Part shown: positions 1 through 5,575 of the stretch, in pieces
Layout of the letters: each line of letters starts with the position of its first letter
How positions within the stretch are numbered: the stretch's first letter is position 1
From: Candidatus Dadabacteria bacterium
GTDB taxonomy: Bacteria; Desulfobacterota_D; UBA1144; Nemesobacterales; CSP1-2
Reading direction: 5' to 3'
Length of the DNA: 5,575 nt
Assembly (NCBI GenBank): GCA_022615255.1
Contig: JAKEHC010000106.1
Span: 1 to 5,575 of the forward strand
Translations under genes and position numbers: made by a program
Notes under the pieces: generated by a model
What the model was told of the DNA's origin: nothing
What the model saw: only the letters and a program-made list of their open reading frames with translations
The model's database searches: none

Positions 1-2735
1 CTTTTACCCATACCGGTATCATAATATTCCCTTTGTTTTTCCTGTTGAGCGCGGAGCTCCGCTAAATAAACGCCTGCCTTTTCCGGGTTTAGTAGGTTAT
101 TACACACACCTATAACAAGAGAGGCGTCCTGTACATGTTCTACAATGCCCCTATACTGAGGGGCTATCTTAATGGCGGTATGGGCTTTACTAGTCGTAGC
201 CCCGCCGATAAGAAGCGGTATTTTGAAACCCTGTCTCTCCATTTCAGAGGCATTATGTACCATCTCATCAAGTGAAGGGGTGATAAGCCCGCTTAATCCT
301 ATAATATCCGCCTTCATCTCCCTCGCAGTATTGAGAATCTTCTCACAGGAGACCATCACGCCAAGGTCATTCACTACATAACCATTACAAGCAAGAACAA
401 CTGATACAATATTCTTTCCGATATCGTGGACGTCACCCTTAACCGTGGCAATAACAAACCTCCCCTGGCTTCTTGCATTATGAGTCTTGGCTTTCTCCGC
501 CTCCATAAAAGGCTCTAGATAAGCCACAGCCTTTTTCATGACACGGGCGCTCTTAACAACCTGGGGGAGAAACATCTTACCCGCTCCAAAAAGCTCGCCC
601 ACTACCTTCATACCATCCATAAGTGGACCTTCAATAACCTCAAGAGGCGTCTTGTATTGCTGACGGGCTTCATCGGTATCCTGTTCAATATATTCTGTAA
701 TTCCGCTAACGATCGCATGGCTCAGGCGCTCATTTACGGTACCTTTACGCCATGTGTTTTCATCCTTCACTTTAATTCTTTCAGTGCCTTTAACCTTCTC
801 GGCATATTCAATAAGTCTTTCAATTGCATTAGGTTGGCGATTGAGAATAACATCCTCTACCAATTCAAGAAGCTCTTTTTCAATATCCTCATAGACAGCA
901 AGCATGCCGGCATTGACGATTGCCATATCAAGCCCCGCCTGTATGGCGTGATAAAGAAAAACAGAGTGCATAGCCTCCCTTACTACATTGTTACCGCGAA
1001 ATGAAAAAGATATGTTGCTTAGGCCCCCACTCGTACGCGCCCCAGGACAAGTCGTCTTAATCTCGCGAACGGCTTCAATAAAATCCACTGCATAGTTGTT
1101 ATGCTCCTCTATTCCTGTAGCTACAGTGAGTATGTTCGGATCAAATATAATGTCCTGAGGCTCTATGCCGACCTTTTCAGTTAGTAGCTTATAGGCGCGC
1201 TGACAGATTCTTACCTTGCCCTTTTTATCTGTGGCTTGTCCCCTTTCGTCAAACGCCATTGCTATGACCGAAGCTCCATAACGCATCACAAGCCTAGCCT
1301 GCTCAAGGAACCTCTCTTCGCCTTCCTTTAAACTGATTGAATTCACTATGCACTTACCCTGAACACAGCGAAGACCGGCTTCTATTACAGACCATTTTGA
1401 GCTGTCAATCATTATAGGGACACGAGCAATATCAGGCTCTGAAGCAATCAGATTCAGAAAACGGACCATGCAAGCTTCACTATCAAGCAATGCCTCATCA
1501 AAATTTATGTCTATAACATTGGCGCCGTTCTCCACCTGCTGTCTAGCTATATTGAGGGCGCCGTCAAAGTCGTCAGCCTTAATGAGCCTAGCAAATTGGG
1601 GTGATCCCGTTACATTAGTACGTTCTCCAATCATGATAAATGGAGCACCTTCTTCTTCAAGTTCAAGAGGCTCAAGTCCGGATAAGCGAGTTGCACGGGG
1701 GAGTGTTGGAATCTTTCGTGGAGGTAAATTTAGAACCCTTTCTGAAATTGCATGGATATGCTCCGGTGTTGTTCCACAACAGCCACCGACAATGTTTATA
1801 AAGCTACTACGAGCAAACTCCTCAAGAAGTTGAGAAGTGACGTCAGGGGTTTCGTCATAACCGGTACTGCTTAAAGGATTAGGCAGGCCCGCATTGGGGT
1901 AACAGCTTATATAGCATTCAGCGATGTTGGAAAGCGCTTCTAAATGAGGGCGCATCTCCTTAGCCCCAAGAGCGCAATTAATACCGACACTCAAGGGCTT
2001 GGCATGCATTACGGAATACCAGAAGGCTTCGACAGTCTGACCGGATAACGTACGTCCTGATGCATCGGTAATCGTCACTGAGAGCATTACTGGTAGCCGG
2101 ACAGCATGTTCGTCAAAAAAACTCTCAATGGCGAAAATGGCAGCTTTAAGGTTGAGGGTATCAAAAACAGTCTCAGTCAGCAATACGTCCACACCGCCTT
2201 CTATAAGCCCCTTCACCTGCTCATAATATGCATCTACCAGCTCCTGAAAGGTGGTGGCTCGCAAGGAAGGTCGGTTCACGTCCGGTGATATTGATGCAGT
2301 TCTATTAGTTGGTCCGATTGCGCCTGCAACAAAGCACTGGCGACCTGGGTTATTCACCATAAATTCATCCGCCGTCTTACGGGCGATTTGAGCACCTTTC
2401 TTGTTCAGCTCAAAAACTATGTCCTCTAGACCATAATCAGCCTGAGCGACTCTAGTGCTGTTGAATGTATTGGTTTCAATTATATCCGCACCTGCTTCTA
2501 AATACTTGCTGTGTATTGTAGCAATGATCTCCGGGCAGGTCAGACTTAAGAGGTCGTTGTTCCCCTTGAGGTCTCTCACATGATTCTTAAAGAGCTCCCC
2601 TCTAAACTTCTCTTCTTTCAATTTATAACGCTGAATCATTGTGCCCATTGCGCCGTCTAAAATGAGGATCCGTTTCTCGAGTAGTTGCTTAAGTATCCGG
2701 TACTTTTCACTTAATGGTTTTTTTATCATATCCAT
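1..2735 (-). CDS. metH: Cobalamin-dependent methionine synthase, C-terminus cut by window edge
   Basis: Cytoplasmic enzyme that moves the methyl group of 5-methyltetrahydrofolate to homocysteine through protein-bound cobalamin, giving methionine and tetrahydrofolate. The frame is open for 911 codons from ATG 2735 to the left edge. Domains in order: homocysteine-binding barrel (about residues 15-335) with LDGAMGTMIQ near D27 and the zinc-ligand pattern GINC (C254) and GGCC (C319, C320); pterin-binding barrel (about 360-625) with GERTNVTGS at 370-378 and GLSNISFSFRGN near 571-582; cap helices with FLPQVVKSARVM from F722; Rossmann cobalamin domain with GDVHDIGKN, where D768 and H770 match the base-off histidine motif, and SGLITPSLDEM with S821 as the third member of the ligand triad. 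E. coli MetH is about 1227 residues, so the AdoMet-binding reactivation domain should lie beyond base 1. I see no frameshift. It is the last gene seen in the minus-strand cluster. Confidence 0.97.
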   Translation of the reverse strand, partial: MDMIKKPLSEKYRILKQLLEKRILILDGAMGTMIQRYKLKEEKFRGELFKNHVRDLKGNNDLLSLTCPEIIATIHSKYLEAGADIIETNTFNSTRVAQADYGLEDIVFELNKKGAQIARKTADEFMVNNPGRQCFVAGAIGPTNRTASISPDVNRPSLRATTFQELVDAYYEQVKGLIEGGVDVLLTETVFDTLNLKAAIFAIESFFDEHAVRLPVMLSVTITDASGRTLSGQTVEAFWYSVMHAKPLSVGINCALGAKEMRPHLEALSNIAECYISCYPNAGLPNPLSSTGYDETPDVTSQLLEEFARSSFINIVGGCCGTTPEHIHAISERVLNLPPRKIPTLPRATRLSGLEPLELEEEGAPFIMIGERTNVTGSPQFARLIKADDFDGALNIARQQVENGANVIDINFDEALLDSEACMVRFLNLIASEPDIARVPIMIDSSKWSVIEAGLRCVQGKCIVNSISLKEGEERFLEQARLVMRYGASVIAMAFDERGQATDKKGKVRICQRAYKLLTEKVGIEPQDIIFDPNILTVATGIEEHNNYAVDFIEAVREIKTTCPGARTSGGLSNISFSFRGNNVVREAMHSVFLYHAIQAGLDMAIVNAGMLAVYEDIEKELLELVEDVILNRQPNAIERLIEYAEKVKGTERIKVKDENTWRKGTVNERLSHAIVSGITEYIEQDTDEARQQYKTPLEVIEGPLMDGMKVVGELFGAGKMFLPQVVKSARVMKKAVAYLEPFMEAEKAKTHNARSQGRFVIATVKGDVHDIGKNIVSVVLACNGYVVNDLGVMVSCEKILNTAREMKADIIGLSGLITPSLDEMVHNASEMERQGFKIPLLIGGATTSKAHTAIKIAPQYRGIVEHVQDASLVIGVCNNLLNPEKAGVYLAELRAQQEKQREYYDTGMGK

Positions 2736-2763
2736 AATATCCTAAACGGACTCTATGAGAGCC
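2736..2763 (-). promoter_or_regulatory. metH translation initiation region with small hairpin
   Basis: On the minus strand an AGGA (2743-2740) lies 4 bases before ATG 2735 and 10 bases before a second in-frame ATG at 2729. Neither spacing is ideal, so the start could be either; I chose 2735. Just upstream, GGCTCT and AGAGTCC (2763-2748) can form a short stem with one bulged base and a CAT loop. A 7-codon frame, ATG 2765 to TAG 2742, spans this hairpin and ends on the Shine-Dalgarno bases. These are visible sequence facts; a regulatory role is only inferred. No SAM, SAH or cobalamin riboswitch core was recognised here. Confidence 0.45.
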
Positions 2764-2933
2764 ATCGCAAAGACTAATTTCTTAAACTCCTTGTCTCCTC
2801 TAGAAGTACTCTCATCTTAACTACCGGCTCGTCTACAGTTCTTGTTTTTATCCCCCAATCGGGACCTATTCAGATTGTCTCCTTGGGTAAAAGCTAATGC
2901 AGTATTCATGCTTTGACAAATCTCATTAATCAC
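2742..2933 (-). pseudogene. Possible interrupted small reading frame between the 57-aa gene and metH
   Basis: A minus-strand frame begins at GTG 2933, which shares its G with the TAG stop of the upstream gene, and also has ATG 2909. It runs to TAA 2819-2817, then stays open again to TAG 2744-2742. The first part reads like protein (NTALAFTQGDN), and so does the part after the TAA (DKEFKKLVFAMALIESV). A second frame in the middle, open for 31 codons from 2865 to 2773 after a TGA, also looks protein-like (VDEPVVKMRVLLEETRS). This could be a decayed small gene with a point stop or compensating indels. It could equally be a non-coding leader of metH. No family is recognised and there is no good Shine-Dalgarno site, so confidence is low. 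Otherwise this gap holds no structure I can name. Confidence 0.25.
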
Positions 2934-3106
2934 TAATCTTCCTCCGACTCCAAAATCTCCAGTGCCTCCTTTACCTTATTTGTAATCATAATGATTGCCT
3001 TTCCAACTTCATCCGGCAAGCCATCTACATCAACCTCAGTGGTTAAATCAAGTATTATTGCATCTATCTTGCGTAGATACTTCTTTGCTGTATCGATTTC
3101 AGTCAT
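2933..3106 (-). CDS. Small acidic hypothetical protein, 57 residues
   Basis: I do not recognise a family. The protein starts at ATG 3106, preceded by AGGGG with a 6-base spacer, a reasonable ribosome binding site, and ends at TAG 2935-2933. It is rich in Asp and Glu, ends in ESEED, and its composition suggests helices throughout: residues 1-20 (MTEIDTAKKYLRKIDAIILD), a short turn around GLP at 29-31, then a second helix with KVKEALEILESEED at the C-terminus. There are no cysteines, membrane segments or signal peptide, so it is probably cytoplasmic. It lies 100 bases after the 91-residue gene and 197 bases before metH on the same strand. The size and helical pattern loosely recall small regulatory or accessory subunits such as XseB, but no XseB signature is present. 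Expression is likely given the start site; the function is unknown. Confidence 0.62.
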   Translation of the reverse strand: MTEIDTAKKYLRKIDAIILDLTTEVDVDGLPDEVGKAIIMITNKVKEALEILESEED

Positions 3107-3206
3107 TTTTAACCCCTATGAATCTCAATGTTTAATCTATCTTCTTCAAAAAAAACACCAATGCTCTAAATAACAGATAAAGACTCCATCTTTGCATCAT
3201 CAAAAA

Positions 3207-3482
3207 TTAGACACTCTTCATAACCTTTTTACACGTATCAAATAGACTGCAAGGGAACCATAAGTTCCTTAACAAAGCCTCTAGGTCTATAAAGCCTCCT
3301 GAAAGCATAAGCTTTAAGCTCAATCTTTTTCCCTGAACAAGAATAAAGAGGTCTTCAATTGCAGAAAATTTAGCAAATCCATCGTGTAGTTTTTCAAGCG
3401 TTCCTTTGAGAACCATCTTTGAACCCATAATTACTACTTCTACAGGAAATCCGATAAACGATTTTAAGTCGTCGTGCTTCAT
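3207..3482 (-). CDS. Small protein with possible Sm-like (LSm) fold, 91 residues
   Basis: The start is well supported: AGGGAGG lies 5 bases before ATG 3482, the best Shine-Dalgarno site in the window. The stop is TAA 3209-3207. Residues 9-36 alternate like a bent five-strand beta barrel: FIGFPVEVVI, a glycine turn at G20, then MVLKGTLEKL with G27 and L29, then HDGFAKF. The spacing of hydrophobic positions with G20, G27 and D34 resembles the Sm1 pattern of LSm/Hfq-type RNA-binding proteins. The second half has more strands (DLFILV, RLSLKLML), then a helix-like tail with two cysteines (C78, C84). There is no signal peptide, so it is expected in the cytoplasm. An SH3-like or other small barrel is equally possible. 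It opens the minus-strand run leading to metH. The gene call is fairly firm; the fold is inferred by eye. Confidence 0.75.
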   Translation of the reverse strand: MKHDDLKSFIGFPVEVVIMGSKMVLKGTLEKLHDGFAKFSAIEDLFILVQGKRLSLKLMLSGGFIDLEALLRNLWFPCSLFDTCKKVMKSV

Positions 3483-3628
3483 ATGATCCTCCCTAGCTTG
3501 TGCTGAGGCTATAAGAGATTTGGAATATACGTTTTGAAAGTCAAAAATTTATAAATTATTATCGGATTTATCTTTTATCAGACCTTTTTAATCTTAGATT
3601 TACCTAATTATTATGCCATAAATTCCAG

Positions 3629-3658
3629 TTGACTATTATTACATATAGCATTTAATAT
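3629..3658 (+). promoter_or_regulatory. Candidate sigma-70-type promoter for the OB-fold lipoprotein gene
   Basis: TTGACT (3629-3634) is a 5/6 match to the -35 consensus. It is followed by TTAATA at 17 bases or TAATAT at 18 bases (3653-3658) as the -10. A start point near 3665 would leave a leader of less than 20 bases before ATG 3682. The surroundings are very AT-rich, so a chance -10 is easy to find; the -35 and the position carry most of the weight. Confidence 0.45.
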
Positions 3659-3681
3659 ATACTACAAAGAATATTTCGAAA

Positions 3682-4119
3682 ATGATAATGAGCAAGATAA
3701 ATTTCCTCATTAAGGAAACAAATAGCAAAAAGTTTTTTTTATACGAACTGTTCTTGATTTTTGTAGTCATATTTATTGGCTGTAGCCCAAAGGATAACGA
3801 AATTCCAGGTATGCATATAACTGGAATAAGAGCCGAAATCACCCGAATTCTCTTAAGCCCTCTAGCCTATGATGGCGCAATTGTGGCTGTCGAAGGTTTA
3901 GCACATGATGTTAAGCTTGAGACATCAAATGGACAAGCTCAGTCTTCAACCAGATTTAAGTTATCCGATCTTCGAGGGAATTATATAAATGTTTCAATAC
4001 CCGGAACATGGGAAATTCTTGAAAATGACTATCTCGTTGTTGGCGGAATTTACCGAAGAACTGAAAACAAAATAGAGGCACAACAAATAGAGAAAATAGT
4101 GTTGGAGAAAAAAAAGTAA
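3682..4119 (+). CDS. Putative lipoprotein with OB-fold-like domain, 145 residues
   Basis: Probably a periplasmic, membrane-anchored protein. Residues 1-17 are polar and basic. Residues 18-33 are a hydrophobic helix (LFLIFVVIFIG) ending at C34, giving a lipobox-like FIGC; Phe at -3 is unusual, while Ile, Gly and Cys fit. Serine follows the cysteine, with no aspartate retention signal. The mature part has an OB-fold-like layout: a strand at 66-77 (AIVAVEGLAHDV), a pair at 91-106 (FKLSDLRGNYINVSI) with the typical L-x-D-x-x-G-x-x-I turn, and LENDYLVVGGIYRR at 113-126 followed by IEAQQIEKI at 131-139. Such domains occur in tRNA_anti-like and CcmE-like proteins, but no specific family is recognised. 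There is no clear Shine-Dalgarno site before ATG 3682 or the second ATG at 3688, fitting a short leader. The in-frame stop upstream is TAG 3646-3648. It is transcribed away from the metH cluster. Confidence 0.82.
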   Translation: MIMSKINFLIKETNSKKFFLYELFLIFVVIFIGCSPKDNEIPGMHITGIRAEITRILLSPLAYDGAIVAVEGLAHDVKLETSNGQAQSSTRFKLSDLRGNYINVSIPGTWEILENDYLVVGGIYRRTENKIEAQQIEKIVLEKKK

Positions 4120-4399
4120 ATCATCAGGCTATAAAAGCCCTAATTTATAGAACTACAAGACATCTGTGACAGAGGGTGTTTAATAAGTGATGTCTAAAAA
4201 AATTAAGAAAAAATTTAGAATGCACAAGAATTATCTTATTTCGAGGTAGAGACAGAAGTAAGTAACTCCTTTCTTCTTATAAAGCTGAGCATTAAGAGAG
4301 GAATTTTATTGACAAGGGATTTTTCTTTGTGGGATAATAGTAACAAAAAGGTTTATGCATAAAGTGGGTTTAATTAAATTAAGCTAGGCTTTAATAAAG
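4120..4399 (+). other. 280-base intergenic region
   Basis: Apart from the promoter at 4309-4338, this stretch shows no gene I can support. After the upstream stop there is a 4-bp stem GGCT/AGCC (4127-4139) without a T-run, so it is not a convincing terminator. A 19-codon basic frame (ATG 4190 to TAG 4249, MSKKIKKKFRMHKNYLISR) has its nearest purine-rich stretch, AGAGGG, 13 bases before the ATG, which is too far for normal initiation, and its lysines come from A-runs. An imperfect inverted repeat around AAGCTAGGCTT (4379-4394) lies just before the cytochrome start codon and might affect its translation. The rest is AT-rich and featureless. Confidence 0.6.
4309..4338 (+). promoter_or_regulatory. 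Strong extended -10 sigma-70-type promoter for the di-haem cytochrome gene
   Basis: TTGACA (4309-4314) is a perfect -35 hexamer. After an 18-base spacer comes GATAAT (4333-4338), 5/6 to the -10 consensus, preceded by TG one base upstream (4330-4331), the extended -10 element. Transcription would begin near 4345, giving a leader of about 55 bases before ATG 4400. Because this promoter lies between the two plus-strand genes, the cytochrome is likely its own transcription unit. No activator or Fur-like operator was recognised beside it. Confidence 0.78.
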
Positions 4400-5575
4400 A
4401 TGAGAACTGACAATAAATGGGTATTTGGGAGTTGCATAGCGGCGCTTGGTGTTTTATTTTCACTCCCTTGTTTTCTTTTCATTGCCGGCTGTAGTGGAGG
4501 AGGCGGAGTAAGCGAGGAACCTTTCAATGAATCCTTACTAGGTGGAGACACAACTGTAATTGATGCAACAAGCCAGGCATTTAGATTCCCTGCTCCTAAT
4601 TTAAGCGATATGGGACTCCAAAAACATATGGAAGGCGACAACACCTTTGAAACTGTATTCATCGCACGATCTGGAAGTATCAGATCAGGTTTAGGTCCTA
4701 TCTATGGCAACGACTCCTGCGCAAGGTGTCATATAAATAACGGACGTGGAGAACCGGATGAAAAACTAACATCATTAGTTTTTAGGATAAGCATTCCAGG
4801 TCAGTCTGAAATAGGTGGGCCTAATCCCGTTCCAGGATTTGGGATTCAACTTCAGGACAAAGCCATACTCGGCACATCAGAGGAAGCCTCGGTATTGATC
4901 GAATACGAGGAAATTGAAGGTCAATATGCTGACGGCACTAACTACACGCTTAGAAAACCGACCTATACGGTAACTAGTTCTTATATTCTTTTTCCTGATG
5001 ATTCCTTACTTTCCCCTCGTATCGCTTCATTTGTTTTTGGTATCGGGTTGCTTGAAGCGATTCCCGAAGAAACGATATTGAGTCTTGCAGATCCTGATGA
5101 TACCAATGTCGATGGAATATCCGGAAGACCAAACTTGGTATGGAGTTTTGAAAACCAGGAAATCGCTCTTGGAAGGATTGGATGGAAGGCGGGGGTTCCG
5201 TCAGCTTTTGAGCAGGCTGCTCGCGCCTTCAATGAAGATATGGGTGTGACTAATCCGCTCCTCAGTCATGAGAGTTCTTTTGGTCAAACACAATTTAATG
5301 GACTGGATGATGACCCTGAGCTAAATTTTGAGACACTAGATACTGTTGTTTTCTACGTCCAGACGTTAGCTGTCCCTGCAAGGAGAAATGTTGATGACCC
5401 ACAGGTGAAAAGAGGACAAGAATTATTTTCGGAAACCAAGTGCTCCTCCTGCCATATTCCGGTGCTTGAAACTGGCCGGCATCCAACAAGGAATGAGCCA
5501 GTTTTGAGTAATCAGGTCATACTCCCTTATACGGATCTTCTTCTCCACGATATGGGGGAAGGTCTTGCCGATGGA
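4400..5575 (+). CDS. Di-haem c-type cytochrome lipoprotein, DUF1111/COG3488 family, C-terminus cut by window edge
   Basis: A periplasmic redox protein of the di-haem oxidoreductase family (PF06537), often annotated as a probable thiol oxidoreductase although its substrate is not settled. The frame is open for 392 codons to the right edge from ATG 4400, the first start after the in-frame TAG 4385-4387; the ribosome binding site is weak. The signal peptide (W7-G30) ends in a good lipobox, IAGC, at C31, followed by SGGGG. Two covalent haem sites are present: CARCH (C107, C110, H111) within GLGPIYGNDSCARCHINNGR, characteristic of this family, and CSSCH (C348, C351, H352) within an ordinary cytochrome c module starting near residue 330. 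The end of the window, YTDLLLHDMGEGLADG, is another family hallmark. The remaining C-terminal part, which should hold a distal haem ligand, lies outside. Known relatives often sit beside imelysin-type iron-uptake proteins; no such partner is visible here. The family assignment is firm; the electron partner is unknown. Confidence 0.94.
   Translation, partial: MRTDNKWVFGSCIAALGVLFSLPCFLFIAGCSGGGGVSEEPFNESLLGGDTTVIDATSQAFRFPAPNLSDMGLQKHMEGDNTFETVFIARSGSIRSGLGPIYGNDSCARCHINNGRGEPDEKLTSLVFRISIPGQSEIGGPNPVPGFGIQLQDKAILGTSEEASVLIEYEEIEGQYADGTNYTLRKPTYTVTSSYILFPDDSLLSPRIASFVFGIGLLEAIPEETILSLADPDDTNVDGISGRPNLVWSFENQEIALGRIGWKAGVPSAFEQAARAFNEDMGVTNPLLSHESSFGQTQFNGLDDDPELNFETLDTVVFYVQTLAVPARRNVDDPQVKRGQELFSETKCSSCHIPVLETGRHPTRNEPVLSNQVILPYTDLLLHDMGEGLADG

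Noticed and set aside
172..2288. Several plus-strand open frames (172-381, 657-1004, 1468-1833, 2106-2288)
   Set aside because: They lie antisense to metH, whose frame carries continuous, motif-by-motif conserved protein sequence; they are shadows.
2736..2932. Riboswitch (SAM, SAH or cobalamin) upstream of metH
   Set aside because: None of the conserved core boxes of these classes was found by eye; a covariance-model scan would be decisive.
2991..3173. Plus-strand 60-codon frame
   Set aside because: It is antisense to the 57-residue minus-strand gene, which has the better start signal and composition.
3539..3544. Minus-strand TTGACT as the -35 of a promoter for the 91-residue gene
   Set aside because: The nearest -10-like hexamers are at unsuitable spacings (about 9, 20 or 24 bases), so no promoter can be called.
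3684..3702. GATAATGAG resembling half of a Fur box at the start of the lipoprotein gene
   Set aside because: Only about 12 of 19 positions fit the consensus, the second half is poor, and it lies inside the coding sequence.
3639..3842. Minus-strand 67-codon hydrophobic frame
   Set aside because: It is the reverse of the signal-peptide region of the OB-fold lipoprotein and lacks a ribosome binding site.
4127..4139. GGCT/AGCC hairpin after the lipoprotein gene as a rho-independent terminator
   Set aside because: The stem is only 4 bp and there is no T-run after it.
4171..4192. AGAGGGTGTTTAATAAGTGA resembling an insertion-sequence end
   Set aside because: No matching inverted copy, transposase remnant or target duplication is present in the window.
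4384..5489. Minus-strand frames at 4384-4662, 4981-5232 and 5295-5489
   Set aside because: All are antisense to the DUF1111 cytochrome, whose haem motifs and family signatures settle the strand.

Overview
The window has two divergent halves around a short AT-rich gap (3483-3681). The GC content looks moderate to low by eye (not computed). Two genes on the right encode lipoproteins with export signals, one carrying covalent c-type haem sites, which points to a Gram-negative bacterium with periplasmic electron transport. The B12-dependent methionine synthase fits the same picture. Nothing here fixes the taxon; a non-model proteobacterial or related lineage is my guess.

Left half, minus strand, read right to left: a 91-residue protein with a possible Sm-like beta-barrel pattern (3482-3207), a 57-residue acidic helical protein of unknown function (3106-2933), a 197-base gap holding a reading frame broken by a TAA, and metH (2735 to the left edge). 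MetH is present through its homocysteine, folate, cap and cobalamin-binding modules. It is cut by the window edge before the C-terminal reactivation domain. The genes share a strand and could be co-transcribed, but the 100- and 197-base gaps leave this open.

Right half, plus strand: a 145-residue probable lipoprotein with an OB-fold-like C-terminal part (3682-4119), a 280-base non-coding stretch (4120-4399) with a near-consensus extended -10 sigma-70-type promoter, and a di-haem c-type cytochrome of the DUF1111/COG3488 family (4400 to the right edge). Both proteins would sit on the periplasmic face of a membrane. The separate strong promoter suggests that the cytochrome gene is transcribed independently of the OB-fold gene.

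I see no tRNA, rRNA, CRISPR array, complete insertion sequence or recognisable riboswitch. No new multi-gene system can be demonstrated from this window. The items most worth checking are the Sm-like small protein beside metH, the interrupted frame just before metH, and what follows the di-haem cytochrome.
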